Part shown: positions 23,672 to 35,637 of the stretch, piece by piece
Numbering within the stretch: position 1 is the first letter of the stretch
How the letters are laid out: the number at the start of each line of letters is the position of its first letter
Assembly: GCA_019426215.1 (NCBI GenBank)
Contig: CM033401.1
Coordinates: forward strand, 15,567,134 to 15,631,133
DNA from: Buddleja alternifolia
Taxonomy: Eukaryota > Streptophyta > Magnoliopsida > Lamiales > Scrophulariaceae
Direction: 5' to 3'
DNA length: 64,000 nt
Made by a program: the position numbers and the translations under genes
The notes under the pieces: generated by a model
The model's input: the letters and a program-made list of their open reading frames with translations, nothing else
The model's database searches: none
What the model was told of the DNA's origin: nothing

Positions 23672-23800
23672 AGCACTCAAGGGTGAAATGTATAGAAGAC
23701 ATAATGATCAGTCAAGACGCTAAGAGACCTTACAGAACATTATCTATATTCTTGTTTCTTTATGTATTTTATTTTTTTAGTTGTAAATTCCTGTACTTAC

Positions 23801-23804
<4 letters not shown>

Positions 23805-23838
<34 letters not shown>
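23805..23838. repeat. (TA)n microsatellite
   Basis: Seventeen TA repeats in the noncoding tail of the copia element. Confidence 0.9.
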
Positions 23839-23841
<3 letters not shown>

Positions 23842-23977
23842 GTGCATTTCCAGCTAAAACATCTCGTTGAGGCTTTAACTAACCTTAACTAACTTTATCT
23901 AACCTTTATTCAAAGCTAACTTTTATATTTTGGCTGTCTGACTCTTGAACTATAAAAGAGTAAGTATTATCATCATC

Positions 23978-23991
23978 AAAAAGGGAGAAAT
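23978..23991 (+). promoter_or_regulatory. Polypurine tract of the copia element
   Basis: AAAAAGGGAGAAAT directly abuts the LTR start TGTTAGAAATTTC. This is where plus-strand DNA synthesis would be primed, and it fixes the left border of the 3' LTR. Confidence 0.8.
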
Positions 23992-25530
23992 TGTTAGAAA
24001 TTTCTTGTTGGATGTTTTGATGATGACAATTAGGATTTTATGTTAGACCCCAAAATATGTAAGTTTAATTCTTTACTAGAATATATGTATAGGCTTTGAG
24101 CGTTAGATTTGTATAAGACTTTTTTTATTTTTTATTTTAGATTGTTAGGAAAAGTAATCTCAGAACCAAGTGTCTGATATTATTCTGAATGAGTGTAATA
24201 GTAGAAAGGTCTGAAGATTCAAGCATCTGAAGTCTGAATGAAGATGAAGATTCCAAGTGTCCAAGCATTGATTAAGTTTCAAAAATCATTCAGTAGTGAA
24301 TGAGCATCTATCAAAGACTAGATGTCACTTGAATTTATTCCTAAGTTCAAAAGGACTTTAATGCAAATATTCTCGGATCATTATTTGTCAGCGGACATTT
24401 ATTTCAAATGCATTAAATGCTGATAAGAGCATTAAATGAAATAAGCACTCCAGGACGTACGGAGAAATCTTCCCATTAGACTGTCAACTTTACAAAGACT
24501 GCCGCACCAACTTTTGCAGCAGAATTCAGGGAAAAAGGACGAAAGTTGTTCACTCGCGAAAGTGAAAGACACGCGCCTAAACATGTGTTAAACGGACACT
24601 TTATCCAAGAAATTCTATAAATAGGACTTCAGTAACAAGCCAAAATACACGATATATACAACAACAAGTTTACAAGCCAAAACTCTATTGCATTGGAGTC
24701 TCAATCCTTAAACTTTCAGAAAAGCTCAAATATTCCATGCATGCAAACATTCTTTTTGCTTTTCTTTAATCCCTGAGATAGTCGACAGTATCTCAAACAT
24801 CTTTTTCAGAAGAAACCTACACTACTATTGAGATATTCCAAGTTGTTTGAACTTTCCAAAAATCAAACAAATCGTTAGACAAAAACCCGTCCAAGCCTTG
24901 CAATTTATGTGAAGTCGAAGTTGGATACTTGCATTATTTCTAGGTGAAAGAAGCAAGAGGATAGAAGTATCTTGAAGTAGAAATCTGTGTGACCAAGGAG
25001 CTTAAGTCATCGATATCCATCTCTCCCTTTCTTGTAGAAGTTTTTGTGTGATTCTTCGAGAATCATTTAGTGGATTGCCTCCAAGTGTTCTAAGGAGAAG
25101 AAGAACGTAGTTGAGATTACATCACCCAACGAACCTTTCATATCTTGTGTTCTTTACTTTACCGTCATATTTATTATTGTTATATCATTGCATAATCGGT
25201 TAAGTAAACACATCGATAAAATCACTTAAAGTTAAGCAACTAAGAAAACCTTTGTGGCGCTAAAATCTTTCAAAAGGAAGATTTAAAATCATTCCGATGT
25301 TCTAATCCTGATTCAAGAACTGAACTCTTAAACCTATCGGGTTATAGTATTCAAATATTAAGTCTAAGTTAACTTTGTCAAAACAGTTTTCAAGTAGATG
25401 TTCAGCCAAGTGCCTATATTTTCAAAAGTCCACAATATTTTGAGTACGAATTTTTGAAGTCGAAAAAGATTTCAGGGTTTATTCTATCCCCTCCCTTCTA
25501 GACCCTTTCGTATGCCACTTGATACCAACA
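23992..25530 (+). repeat. 3' LTR of the Sirevirus-type element
   Basis: A 1539-bp LTR starting TGTTAGAAATTTC and ending TGATACCAACA. A TATA box, TCTATAAATAGG, lies at 24613-24624, about 620 bases in, as expected at the end of U3. No 5' LTR is present to compare. A fragment of the same LTR family (its first ~144 bases) lies at 60759-60902. Confidence 0.85.
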
Positions 25531-26739
25531 ATCAATTTAATTAATAATTTATTATATCCAATAAATAAATTAATTAATTAAGTATCCAAATTAATTAGAT
25601 AAATTAATTCATTAATTTATTTCCATACGAAATTAATTAATAATTAATCTTATTTTTATAATTAATTATTTCATCTAATGAGTAATTAATTAATTATTTA
25701 ATTTATCTGATAAATTAAATCTCCCAGAATAAAATAGAAAATCCTTTTCATTTTTTTTATCAATCCTTTAGCGCGACTCTTTAGGTTCGGTTCGTTTGAC
25801 AATGAGAGGAATCCAAAGAAAGTGGGTAACACCTAGTCAATCATGTGGCCCATTTCGTAGCCCAAACGAAAATGAATGATTGGATTATTCCACAATCTTC
25901 CAATTGTAAATACCGTATAAGTATAAACCCTTTGTTTACGTGCCCTAGCCAAGTGAGAGTCATGGTTATGTCAAACTTACTGGACTTGATCATATGTATT
26001 AATTATAATAATACGAGATTATTGAGATCAATTTAGTGCCTCGCACAATCGTCTCTTTTGTTTTGGCCAAAGACTTTGATCTCTATTTATCTATAATCAC
26101 ATAGGGTACTTTCTCATTCACTTATGAGAGAACAAATCCCATATTAGATATCAGCTAAGACTATCACTTGCCCATCAAGCCGCATTTCGAGGTCGACCCC
26201 ACCAACGGGTGAATTAGGCCTAACTACTCTAGTGAAAGACTTGACGTCACAAGTGCATCTTCAACCTGATACTTCAGGTCAAAGGTTCACTTATACCTAT
26301 TACGCATAATCAGTTCTGTCATTGACATTCACAGAGTGAAAACCCATGTGACAGAACCGATGCAAGTCGTGTTCGAGCATATTAGTTCCATTGATGTGCC
26401 TACAGTTTTAAGCTCCCACCATCACATGGTGTTCGACTGGCCCTCCCATGTCAGAGCTAAGATTGTACAAGTGTTCTAAGTCTTTATTTGTCCATTAAAG
26501 ACTCCATATTACTTGCGAACAAGTTTAAGTAATCAAGATCAATCTCTCTAGTCCCAATCTTCATATCCAATAGGAAGTAGAGGGATTGCATTGAAAACAT
26601 AGACAAAATGTTTTACACTACTTATAGATGCAGAGAAGATTTAAATGAAAACTAAATAATGTCTTTTATTATAAATAATAAATAAGTTTATTACTACTAT
26701 CATTCTATCCCCTATGGCATCTGAGGGCATAATCCTAAC
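25531..26739 (-). repeat. Copia-type LTR fragment (family D)
   Basis: On the minus strand it starts TGTTAGGATTATGCCC, a common copia LTR start. It shares the ...CCTAACTACTCTAGTGAAAG block and the GGTCGACCCCACC block with the LTR at 35638-37269 and with plus-strand fragments at 47261-47926 and 53880-54840. Its far end is cut by the Sirevirus 3' LTR. Confidence 0.65.
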
Positions 26740-27795
26740 ATGTGTGTGACCCCTTAGGCTCGTTCATGTACTAGTAGTAAGTACATTTTCCAAAAGTGTC
26801 AGTGCACTTTCTTAATTTGGAAAGTACAAGATTAAATCACTCTTGATTTAATCAGACCATGAATCATTCACCATAATCTCATGACACCTACAAATCGAAA
26901 TTACTGTCTAGCAACGGGCCTCGAAGACCTAGACACTAACGATAGCAAGATACATAACCTATCATAACCACGATCCGTGCGTAAGTAAGATCCCTCCATG
27001 CTATTTCCCATATCGGTATCTAGAGTAATGGTTTAGTCGAAACTCTTACAACCCAATCTCTATGTTTTCTTCATTACATGATATCGATTTTTGCAACCCA
27101 AATGAGAAAATACTCTGACTCTTTGGATTGCCATACTTTGGCCAATGATTCTTTAAATCGATTCATTGAGTAAAACATAGAAAACGTCTGATTAGTTAAA
27201 TCAATGATGGATCCCTTCTTAGTCTCTCATGCTCCTTTGTAAATAATCATTTCATGCCCAAGATATCCCATATAAAGACTCGTAAAGGAATCATGAGATA
27301 AGTCAAAGTATAATAGACTATGCACAAGGCAACCTATGGAACCTATGTGATTATTGGAAGTTCTTCATTCGATCAGGAAAACCATTTTGGGAACTTTCAG
27401 CGGGGTTATTCAGTTTATTCATTATGCAAATGAGAACCCTCGTATACATCTATGCCTATGGAACCAGGCATGTCCTCTAAGGACCTATGTGTACAAGTAA
27501 GTCTTTCGGGTCTTTGTCAATATCCCTCATCTTGATAGACCGTTTAACGACTTGGAACCGTTTTTAGAATCACAATCTTGGAGACATATTCCATCATCAT
27601 CATTCATGATGTCCAATGATGTCTCATAGTCATATGGGATGGATTCAAGGGACTTTATTCTAAGTAATGTAAAGACAATTTAAGAATAAAGAATACCATA
27701 AAATAGAATCGACTTTGTTTATTAAAATAAGATTGTCTCATAGAGTTTATTACACAGAAATGGCACCCAAATAATTGGGGCATCGGGCATCTACT
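26740..27795 (-). repeat. LTR fragment (second family)
   Basis: Noncoding sequence bounded by ...GGGTCACACA (minus strand) at the family D LTR start, and by GATGCCCGATGCCCC where it truncates the LINE. The text resembles copia LTR sequence (paired 'ttaaatcactcttgattta' word, AT-rich end with 'gtctcatagagttta'), but the family and the true ends are not established. Confidence 0.45.
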
Positions 27796-28778
27796 CTATT
27801 AACCCATCCAGTTCCTTTTATCATCTCGTACGCAACTGCCAATTCCTGTCACCCCTTAGTTTGATTGGTGGTTTATCTCTACTGCTGCATCAACATTCAC
27901 CTTGTACGTTCCCGACATCGTCGTCGTCCATCCCACTAACATGGTCCAACTTATATCATCCGGGTCTACACTTCCACCTTTTTTTAGCTTCGTCAATCCT
28001 ATGCTAAATCACCGAAATTTCAACTCGTTGTATCATACAGAAACGATCATGGACAACTTGATTGCACCCCTACCAAATAAGATTTAAAGTCTCAGTAAAT
28101 GTAAGACACTAATCGTCACCCACGTCAGACCTATTTTCCGTATGCGAGAGGTTCCAATCCAACAAATTTGTCATCATGTGCGATAAGAGCGACACATGGT
28201 GTGAGGATCCCACGTAAAGTCCCAATGAACGTGAAGGTTAGTTTCTTCCATATGGCCACAAATGTGGCACTCCATTGTAGGCATAATTCCTTGATGGTAA
28301 AGCTTATGGAATGTAGGAAGCTTGTTGTGATGCAGTAACCGAATAAATGTTTTGCATCGGTATGCACCCCTGACTCTCCAAATTCAATCCCAAGTCTTTT
28401 CGTCGCCCATTCATGTACCATTATCTGTCATAATACATGGACACTCTTTCAACTATTGACACAACCAAATCCTAGCAAGAGAACTAGGTCACACAAGTAG
28501 TAGAGTGGATGTTTAATTTTGGATTTATCATATCCGCATGGACAACTATAATCTAAGTACCGAGACTACTATATTAACCATTTCTAAGTTAGGTCAGTCG
28601 ATATAAGAATGAATTAACTAATTATTAAAAATAAGAAAATAAACTAAGACAACGATGTAAAAACAAGCTAAATATCAAATGGAGAGCAATGATTGTGCTA
28701 TGATCTTACTATGTTCTATCTTGTGCTCATAAACTCTAAATTATTCGGATTATTAGAACACTCTTGTTATGGTGAATC

Positions 28779-30841
28779 TGATAGTGTTAGGTGCCCAGTG
28801 AGCCAATTGTTTTGGGCTCTGCCATCTTAAATATAAAACACTATGACAGTCTTGCTTTAAATATATTGAATATTTCTTTAAGGTATGCTTCTTTATTGTT
28901 ATAACTAGTTTTAGTATAGATAAAGATCCCATTGATTACATATGGTTAGGAGAGCGGTCGGGATACATATGGATTGCTCTCAAAGATCGTAATCCTAAAT
29001 ATTGTTCAAGTCATAGAGGCTGTGAGATGTGGAATATCACTGGCCTCGTCAAGACTTGTTCATGCATGTAACTCTTCCAAGAGGTCGACGCGTTCCATTG
29101 TTGATGGCTTGTATGGAAATACATGTATGAAGATTCATAATTGATTATGGAATTGAACAGCCCCGCTGAAGAACTTCTATTTGGTGTTGTCGAACATGGA
29201 GTCCTTGGGTTTCGTAGTGTGAGATTAATTCTTAGACCTAAGATGTCATTTGGAAAGGGTACTACTATCCACTATACTTTGATATGCACGTGCACTCCAG
29301 GAGAATCATACGGCGTGTATGTTGGGTATAGTCTGATAGTGCAGCGAAACAAATGGCAGTCAGAGAGGGATTCATCCAGGGTCACGAGTACCCGGTATTT
29401 CATATGATATTGCGATAATCTAAATGATCGTTAAAAGCCTTTGATCAAAGCAATTGTCTTCTGAGAGGGATTTGTGGCCCTGGATTAGAAGACTGGATCA
29501 TTAGATGTCACGACACAGTCATAGTTTCTAAGGTTATTAGGGTTCGACCGTCACCATACCCTAGATCATAGACGGAAAACTGATGAAGGGATTCTACTCA
29601 CATAACGATCGTAACTTGGATAGGTTTTTGCTTCTCATCGTTGACATCTAGGAAGTCGTGGCGACGTTTCTAGACATCGAACCACGACCAATAAGTGCCT
29701 TGGATTAATTTGGTGAAATTAATTCAAGGTCCAGTTAATTATTTAGAATAATTAAACTTGCCTAGGGGACTTATTGCTAGCTTGACAACGAGTCTGAAAG
29801 GTCACACACATAACTTAGTGTAGTACCTATTGGTTAATTAATTCTTTGTGAATTAATGAAGGGATTAATTAATTGGATTTAATTAATCAAGGAAAAGGAA
29901 TTAATTTAATGAGATTAATTAATGGTCCTATAATTTAATAGTACAATATTAAATTGGAAATGATTAATTAATTAATAAATAAAAAGAAAATATATGCATG
30001 TGCAGGTGTGGCGTGTGTTTGTGTATGTGTGGATTTGGTGGAAAGATTTATCTTGCTCGCCAAGTTTGTAAAATATATATTAATTAATATCCTATAAATA
30101 TATTTGGTAGAATCTTTAATTGGTTAAGGTAACTAATTAATAAGGAAGGATTCAATTTGATATATGTTAGAATATTATGAGATATGATAATATCTAGTTA
30201 GTTGGAAAGAGTCCAACTATTCAAGGAGAGAGAATAAAAGAAAAAGGATATATATATATATATATGTATATACACACACGCCTCTCCCTATTTTTTAGGG
30301 AGAGATGGGCGTGTGTGTAGGGTTTTTTAACCCTAGGTGGACTCTATATACATATGTGTTCCACCTCTTCTAAAAAGATGATTTGATTTTGATGAAAAGA
30401 GGATTTTGATAAAAATAATACAAGTCCTTTTTCTCATATTTTCTCTCCCAATTTTCTTTCAAATTATTTGTTCAAACTCATGTGTTGAGTGCGAAGAACA
30501 CTTAAATGATTCCAAACCCTTTTTCCTCAAAAGCCAAGATTTGATATTCTCCTAGCTAGCACTGGTAGAGATAATTGAGGGTACAAGCTAGGGTGTGGAT
30601 ACATCTCAGAGGCGCAACGCTTGGGGCGCTAGGGCAAATTAAATTGGACGACTGTAGTAGGGAGTAGCTTAAAAAGACGTTGCTGCTTTAAGGTCTACAA
30701 GAGTGAAATTTCTCCTAGGATAATTTTGAATCTGATGGTACCATGTCGACCTAACCCTAATTTTGGGGATGCCGCTTTAATTTTTTAAATTATATGTTTT
30801 CCGCTGCGCCGGTGTCCCTGGGGATTGTACCGATCCAAACA
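28779..30841 (+). mobile_element. Solo LTR of an unrelated family, nested in copy 4
   Basis: It begins TGATAGTGTTAGG and ends CGATCCAAACA. GAATC is directly repeated at 28774-28778 and 30842-30846. Removing it restores alignment of the host LTR with the other copies at this point (the 'atggtga' then 'ctcctaagg' junction). It is 2063 bp and noncoding. A short inverted repeat 'cacacgcctctcccta/tagggagagatgggcgtgtg' lies at about 30277-30318. The family is not identified. Confidence 0.85.
30277..30318. repeat. Inverted repeat (hairpin) in the nested LTR
   Basis: Roughly 17 bases of imperfect pairing between cacacgcctctccctat and the following agggagagatgggcgtgtg, with a short T-rich loop. It lies 3' of a (TA)n run. 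It could stabilise the transcript; its function is unknown. Confidence 0.5.
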
Positions 30842-33529
30842 GAATCTCCTAAGGTATTCATTACTCAGTCTCTTGAAATAATGAGCCTATACTAGTTAAC
30901 AACTTTGTATATCTCTATAGCGAAGACTTAATTAACTAACATGCATAAGGATCAAAGGGATTCCTTGTTTTTGAAGATCCTACGTTCAATTGGATCATCT
31001 TGTCACAAAAAGCCACACAATGCAATTTGAAACTATCTCTTGTTAATTTTTACATTATGATGTTTGATTTTATGATCTACCTTTATCTATTTCCTCTTGA
31101 TCTCAAGAAAAGCATTTTATCAAACATATGGTGATCAAGCATATGCAAGCATTAAGCATCAAAGTCAAACATGTAACAAGATTGTAATTAATCCGGAAAC
31201 TAAAAATTCATAAACACAAAATATCACACAGTATTCACATAACCCAATCAAATAAGAGGCTTAGTTCATAATTGTAATAAAGAGAAATTCAAAATTTCTA
31301 AAAGACCTAAGAGCTATTCTAAGAGGGGGAATTGAAGAACTCCCTATCACAAGTGTTGAATTCAAACTTTGATGATAATTTTTTACTCTTCAAGCTTCCT
31401 TGGGACTTTGTGTGTCTTCCTTGGGTATTGGAGAGCAAGAAAAGTACTTTTGGTTGGTGAAAAGTGTGTATCCAAGTTCAAAATCAGCGGATATAAAATT
31501 TAGGATCCGGAAAAGTGGACCACGATCCGGACAGCGGTCCAATTTATGCCAAAATCTCTTCTGAATTTTCGGACCGCGGTCCTGTTTTAGCATTTTTGCA
31601 CTTCTCATACTTTGATCATAAATATCTCTACGAATGTTGGATTGAGGTGATTCAAGTTGCTACGTGAAGCTAAGACATAGTTCTACAATTATGAAGGAGA
31701 ACCCTAAGTCGGATTTGGCTTCTATGTAGACGAAAATCTCGTTTCTCTATGAATATTGTGTAAAATCTTTCGTCATCTATCTTTTTTTGTTTCATTCTTC
31801 AATTCCAAGCTCAATTTGGATCTCTTTTCTTGTCTTTCATGCGTAAATCAATTTTTATCCTACAAAACAAAATAAATAACAATCAAAGCATTATGAGGGA
31901 TAAAAAGTGATCAAAGCACTGATCGAATCATAGTAAAATGGGGCATAAAACAATGTAAAATATGAACTTATCAACTATATTATCTATCCACCGTATGTTG
32001 GCACATTGTCACATCATCTCTATCTCAGTGTCTATCAAGATCAACTTGCACAAGTTCATTCATCACATTATCTAGAAAATTCCGAATATCATTCTAGTCC
32101 CAACTTAGATTGGGTTGCCAATAGCTAGAGATGTTCCGTTTCAAGTCCTTATTAGAAAGAGTGTGCCTAGTATGCTGCTGGAGCTGCCATGTGTTTAATC
32201 ACTTGTGGTCCAAAAACTCGTTGTCTACTTGTTCCTCACCTACCAATTCAAGTCACTTTTGAGAAGCAGAAAAACTGCCTGAATACTTCACCACATGTTT
32301 GAAGAGGCAGCATTAGCCTGGGCTCTGTCTCAAGAAAATAGTTGTGCCTAACCACTTGACCCTCAACATAGACTCATCAGTGATAAACTTCCAGACAAGT
32401 TTAACAAGGAAAGCTAAGTTAGAAGCTCTCATTTTACACAAACCTGGTCCGCCTCGTCCTTAATCTGACACACTGTGTCCTAGTTAGTAATATGTAGTTT
32501 CCTTTTGGTCTCAGATCCATCCCAAAGGAACCGTCTATTAGCTCGATTGATCATGTCACAAATGCGAATAAGAATCTTCGACCCTGCATGTAATACATAG
32601 GGTTAGTATAGGTAACCGCTTGAATGAGAGTCAAGCACCCAATCAAGGACAACTGCTTACATTTCCACCCTGAGAGCTTCTTACTAACCCTTTCAACAAT
32701 GAAATTGTAGTCACTCTTCCTGAACCGGGAGTGGTGCAGCAAGGTCCCTAAATAACAACCCAGATTCATTGTGATATTGAATTGGGTTGTTCGATTGAGT
32801 TGTCTAGTCTGATCATACATGGAATTAGCTAAGATAAAGGTCCTAAACTTCCGTTGATTCACTGATTGTGCCGACATATTGCAATACTTCCCAAGAACTT
32901 CTCGCGTGACCAAAACATGCCTGGTCGATACCTCCCTGAAAAGAATGAGATCATCGGCAAACATCAAGTGAAACCCAAGGTCTAGTATGGGATGACAAGA
33001 TCAATCTCCATCTCGTTGCCTCAATCGCCTTCTCTACTAGTTCTCCTAATTTCTAGATATAGAACACAAAAAGATATGGGGAAAAAGGATCCCATTGACG
33101 TAGACCTCATTTTAGTTTGGACCATTTTATTACTTCGCGATCCATAAGAAGGATAACCTAACATTGGTAGTACAGTCCAGAATAAAGTTGACCCATGTCT
33201 CAGGGAACCCCATCTCACCTAACACACTCTGTGAAAAAGTCAAATTAATCCTATCATGAGTTTTATCAAATTAATCCCATGTCTCAAAATCCTTTTTCAC
33301 CCTTGGTCCCTCTCAAGTTGTGAATTATCTTCTGAGTCACAATAACTTTATCAATGTTCTGACGACCTTTGATAAAACTACTCTGAGTCGGGGATAATAT
33401 CATCCATCAGAGCATGAATTCTATTATTCATAGTCTTAGTGATTATTTCAAGATAACATTAATAAGAAAAATTGGACAAAAAATTAGGCAAGTTAGGGTG
33501 TTATCTTTGGGAATTAAAACACACTACAA

Positions 33530-33890
33530 GAAAATACACTTCTTATGACAACAATTGTAAAGAAATCGCAAGTTATCACGAAATCTAGCTTTATTGGAAC
33601 GAACTGTGGTAGTTGCCACAAGAAAGTTCACTTTATTGTGACAAACGCAATTATTGGTTACTGAAAGTCAAAATTCTTTTCCAAAGCTTTATTCTTTAGT
33701 GAGGAGCGAAAAATGCTGTTACCCAAAGCAAAACTAGTCGCAAATAAAATTCGTTGTAACGAATTTTTTACCATGTTGTAATAAACTAAACATAGTCACT
33801 CTTAAAATTGTTTCGCAACGTTCGTAGTCATTACAATTGATGTCTTTTTTGCCTATGTCATTTTGACGAGCAAGTAATACTGTTGAATCG
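33530..33890 (+). mobile_element. CACTA element terminal fragment
   Basis: It starts CACTACAAGAAAATACACT, the classic CACTA terminus (CACTACAAGAAAA). Subterminal repeat-like words follow (tgtgacaa, gttatcacga, tagtcact). No transposase and no matching right end are seen, so only one end remains. Its left border is where the LINE stops. Confidence 0.65.
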
Positions 33891-33921
33891 TTTTGTAATT
33901 AATATTCCAGAGCATTAACAA

Positions 33922-34430
33922 TCAGTAATTTGATAATGCCTCATTGTAATGCTCTGGAATGAAGTCTATCTTTGGATGGAGAAGCATGTAAATGACAAAA
34001 TGATCAATCATCCTTTTCTCATCTAATTTGAAGAATCTGGAAAGTGATGGAAGGACACCTTCAACAATAGGCCGCTTAGCGTCCACAAGTACTTCTTGAA
34101 TGTCAAAAAGAGCCTCAGCTTCAACTTGGTGAGCTATTTCCACGACTTCTTCAAGATCAGCGTTAAGAGTGACGTCTCTTTGTGCTACGTCAACTTCAAC
34201 ACCATCGGATTCTGGAATAAAAGTTGTTTCACAATAGTTATCCTCTATAAGAGGAGGACCTTCTACACATGTAGAAAAGTTCGTCTCTTTGTGCTACATC
34301 AACTTCAACAACATCGGATTTTGGAATAAAAGTTGTTTCACAAAAGTTATCCTCTATAAGAGGAGGATCTTCTACAGATGTAGAAAAGTTTGATGGAGAG
34401 GCAGGATATCCAATATCCTTTTCTTACTTA
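33922..34430 (-). pseudogene. Second fragment of the Sirevirus env-position ORF
   Basis: The minus-strand translation contains STSVEDPPLIEDNF and VDAKRPIVEGVLPSLS, then RFFKLDEKRMIDH and DFIPEHYNEA. These match the plus-strand ORF at 19150-19560 (TSVEDPALIKDI, VDAEEPITKGVQPSL, HFFKLDPIKTNDH, DFIPAGFNEE) in order and spacing. It is an independent, diverged copy. It contains a 109-bp tandem duplication (34173-34390) that does not keep the reading frame. Confidence 0.7.
34173..34390. repeat. 109-bp tandem duplication
   Basis: The block starting cgtctctttgtgctac at 34173 recurs at 34282 with a few base differences (acaccatc/acaacatc; cttctacacatg/cttctacagatg). Confidence 0.85.
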
Positions 34431-35623
34431 GTATCTTTAATTCGGGAAAATTTGTTAATTTTATAATGTCTCATTTTGCACATTAATTTATTACGCGCAT
34501 ATGTGGAATAAATCAATGGAGCCAAGCAATAATAGAAAAAACCTAGTTATTCTATCAACATGCATTCTATGGACATTCTAGATTGATCTAAGCCAATAGA
34601 TCAATTAGGGGGATAGAGGCCTATATCAAATCTAATCTTGATAAGCTCCGGGCTACAAGCTCTAGAAAGGTCCTACTTCTATTTATATAACTTAGAAGCA
34701 CCCTATACATTATTCTATTGAAAATAAAATACAAACTGAGGGGCACTAATCGACCCATTACAACCTAGATAATACAAAGCGGTAAAACCCTAAGTCCATG
34801 GGATGCATCCACCACAACATACACCAAAGCATGTAAATAAACTATTTAAAATTATGTTGGCATTAATTTAAAATAAAAAAAGAATTAATAATTAATTGAA
34901 TCTAATTTAATTACAAAAGGATGAATTTAATTTCAATTTAAAAAGAATAAATCCAAATTTATTATTTAAGAAATAAGTTTAACTTATTCTTAATTATTTT
35001 GAAAAACACAAACTCAACCCAAAATGAAATCAATTTATTTAATCATCTTGAATCATAAACTAATTTCCTATTAATTTATGACATAATTAAATCTAATTTA
35101 ATTATAAAAGCCAAATCCAATTTATATAATTAAATGTAATTTAATTTTAGAAAAATAGAATTAATTTTATTAGGAAAAGGGGGAATTGAATCCGGGTCAA
35201 ATTTGTCTATTGGGTCAAACCCAATAATTATTAATATATATATATATATATATAAATAATCGTTGGGCCGAGCCCAGCTTCCCAAAACTGTTCACGTGCG
35301 CTGGGCTTAGCCTAGCATCGTGTGTGCTGGTGCTGGGCCAAGCCCAGCATAGGAAACTAGGGCAGCCTGTTTCCCCTTTTCTTATATTTTTTTTTCGTTT
35401 TTTAGAATATGGTACAGCAGCAGCACTGCCGCTGTTGGCTTCGCCAGCGGCGCCATTCACCCGGCTGCGGTACGGCGTATATCGGGCGATGATTTCGAGG
35501 TGATAAAGATTTTCAAAAATTCAGATTTAATATCAAATATTAAATATGCAAAAATCAAAATTTTAAATTCCAAATTAGCCAACATAATTTCAAACGCAAA
35601 AAATCATCAAACGCGTTAAAGTT
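34431..35623 (-). other. Noncoding DNA, probably retroelement internal region
   Basis: AT-rich sequence with runs of 'aattaaat' words. It lies directly 3' (minus strand) of a primer-binding site, so the part nearest 35623 should be the leader of an LTR element. A frame at 35215-35460 contains a GC-rich Gly/Ala/Ser stretch but has no known motif. No gag or pol is recognisable. Confidence 0.4.
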
Positions 35624-35636
35624 GGCTCTGATACCA
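35624..35636 (-). promoter_or_regulatory. tRNA-Met primer-binding site
   Basis: The minus strand reads TGGTATCAGAGCC, complementary to the 3' end of plant initiator tRNA-Met, one base after the LTR end ...CCTAACA. It shows the orientation of the element and that the adjoining LTR is a 5' LTR. Confidence 0.85.
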
Positions 35637-35637
35637 C

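Larger units (their letters stand above)
10433..25530 (+). mobile_element. Sirevirus-type Ty1/copia retrotransposon, 5'-truncated
   Basis: The order is gag, zinc knuckle, coiled-coil gag tail, aspartic protease, integrase, RT, RNase H, then a long extra ORF region, polypurine tract and 3' LTR. The copia order (integrase before RT) and a large ORF region between RNase H and the 3' LTR are the marks of the SIRE/Sirevirus lineage. The 5' LTR, primer-binding site and start of gag are missing, cut at about 10433. Two solo LTRs (11526-12914 and 21141-22752) are inserted in it, so the element itself accounts for about 12.1 kb of the span. Stops and frameshifts in gag, protease, integrase and the third ORF show that it is inactive. 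Confidence 0.85.
28457..31973 (-). mobile_element. Solo LTR, palindrome-module family, copy 4 (itself interrupted)
   Basis: On the minus strand it begins TGATAAGTTCATA and ends GTGTCA. ACTAT is directly repeated at 28452-28456 and 31974-31978, inside the LINE. Its own sequence is the two flanks of a second insertion (28779-30841), about 1.45 kb in total. It shares the 'catatggtgatcaagca' block with the other copies. Its palindromes are GGACCGCGGTCC (31571-31582, perfect) and two adjacent near-copies, GGACCACGATCC (31517-31528) and GGACAGCGGTCC (31529-31540), next to a TATA-like ATTTTATATCC. Confidence 0.9.
27796..33529 (-). pseudogene. LINE (non-LTR retrotransposon) with nested insertions
   Basis: Read on the minus strand. 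From about 33410 down come QSSFIKGRQNIDKVIV and VTQKIIHNLRGTKG, then the GFPETWVNFI block near 33200. The catalytic block MMFADDLILFREVS (the LINE F/YADD motif) is at 32967, followed by VSKKLSGWKCKQLSLIG. The C-terminal half resumes beyond the insertion at 28456-27796 with a zinc-finger-RVT-like block (TFIRLLHHNKLPT.., CHICGHMEETNLHVHW) and an RNase H-type start (GTYKVNVDAAV) near 27900. LINEs copy RNA directly at a nicked target. Stops and frameshifts are frequent. The 5' part is missing (33530 joins a CACTA end) and the 3' end is cut by an LTR fragment. Confidence 0.8.
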
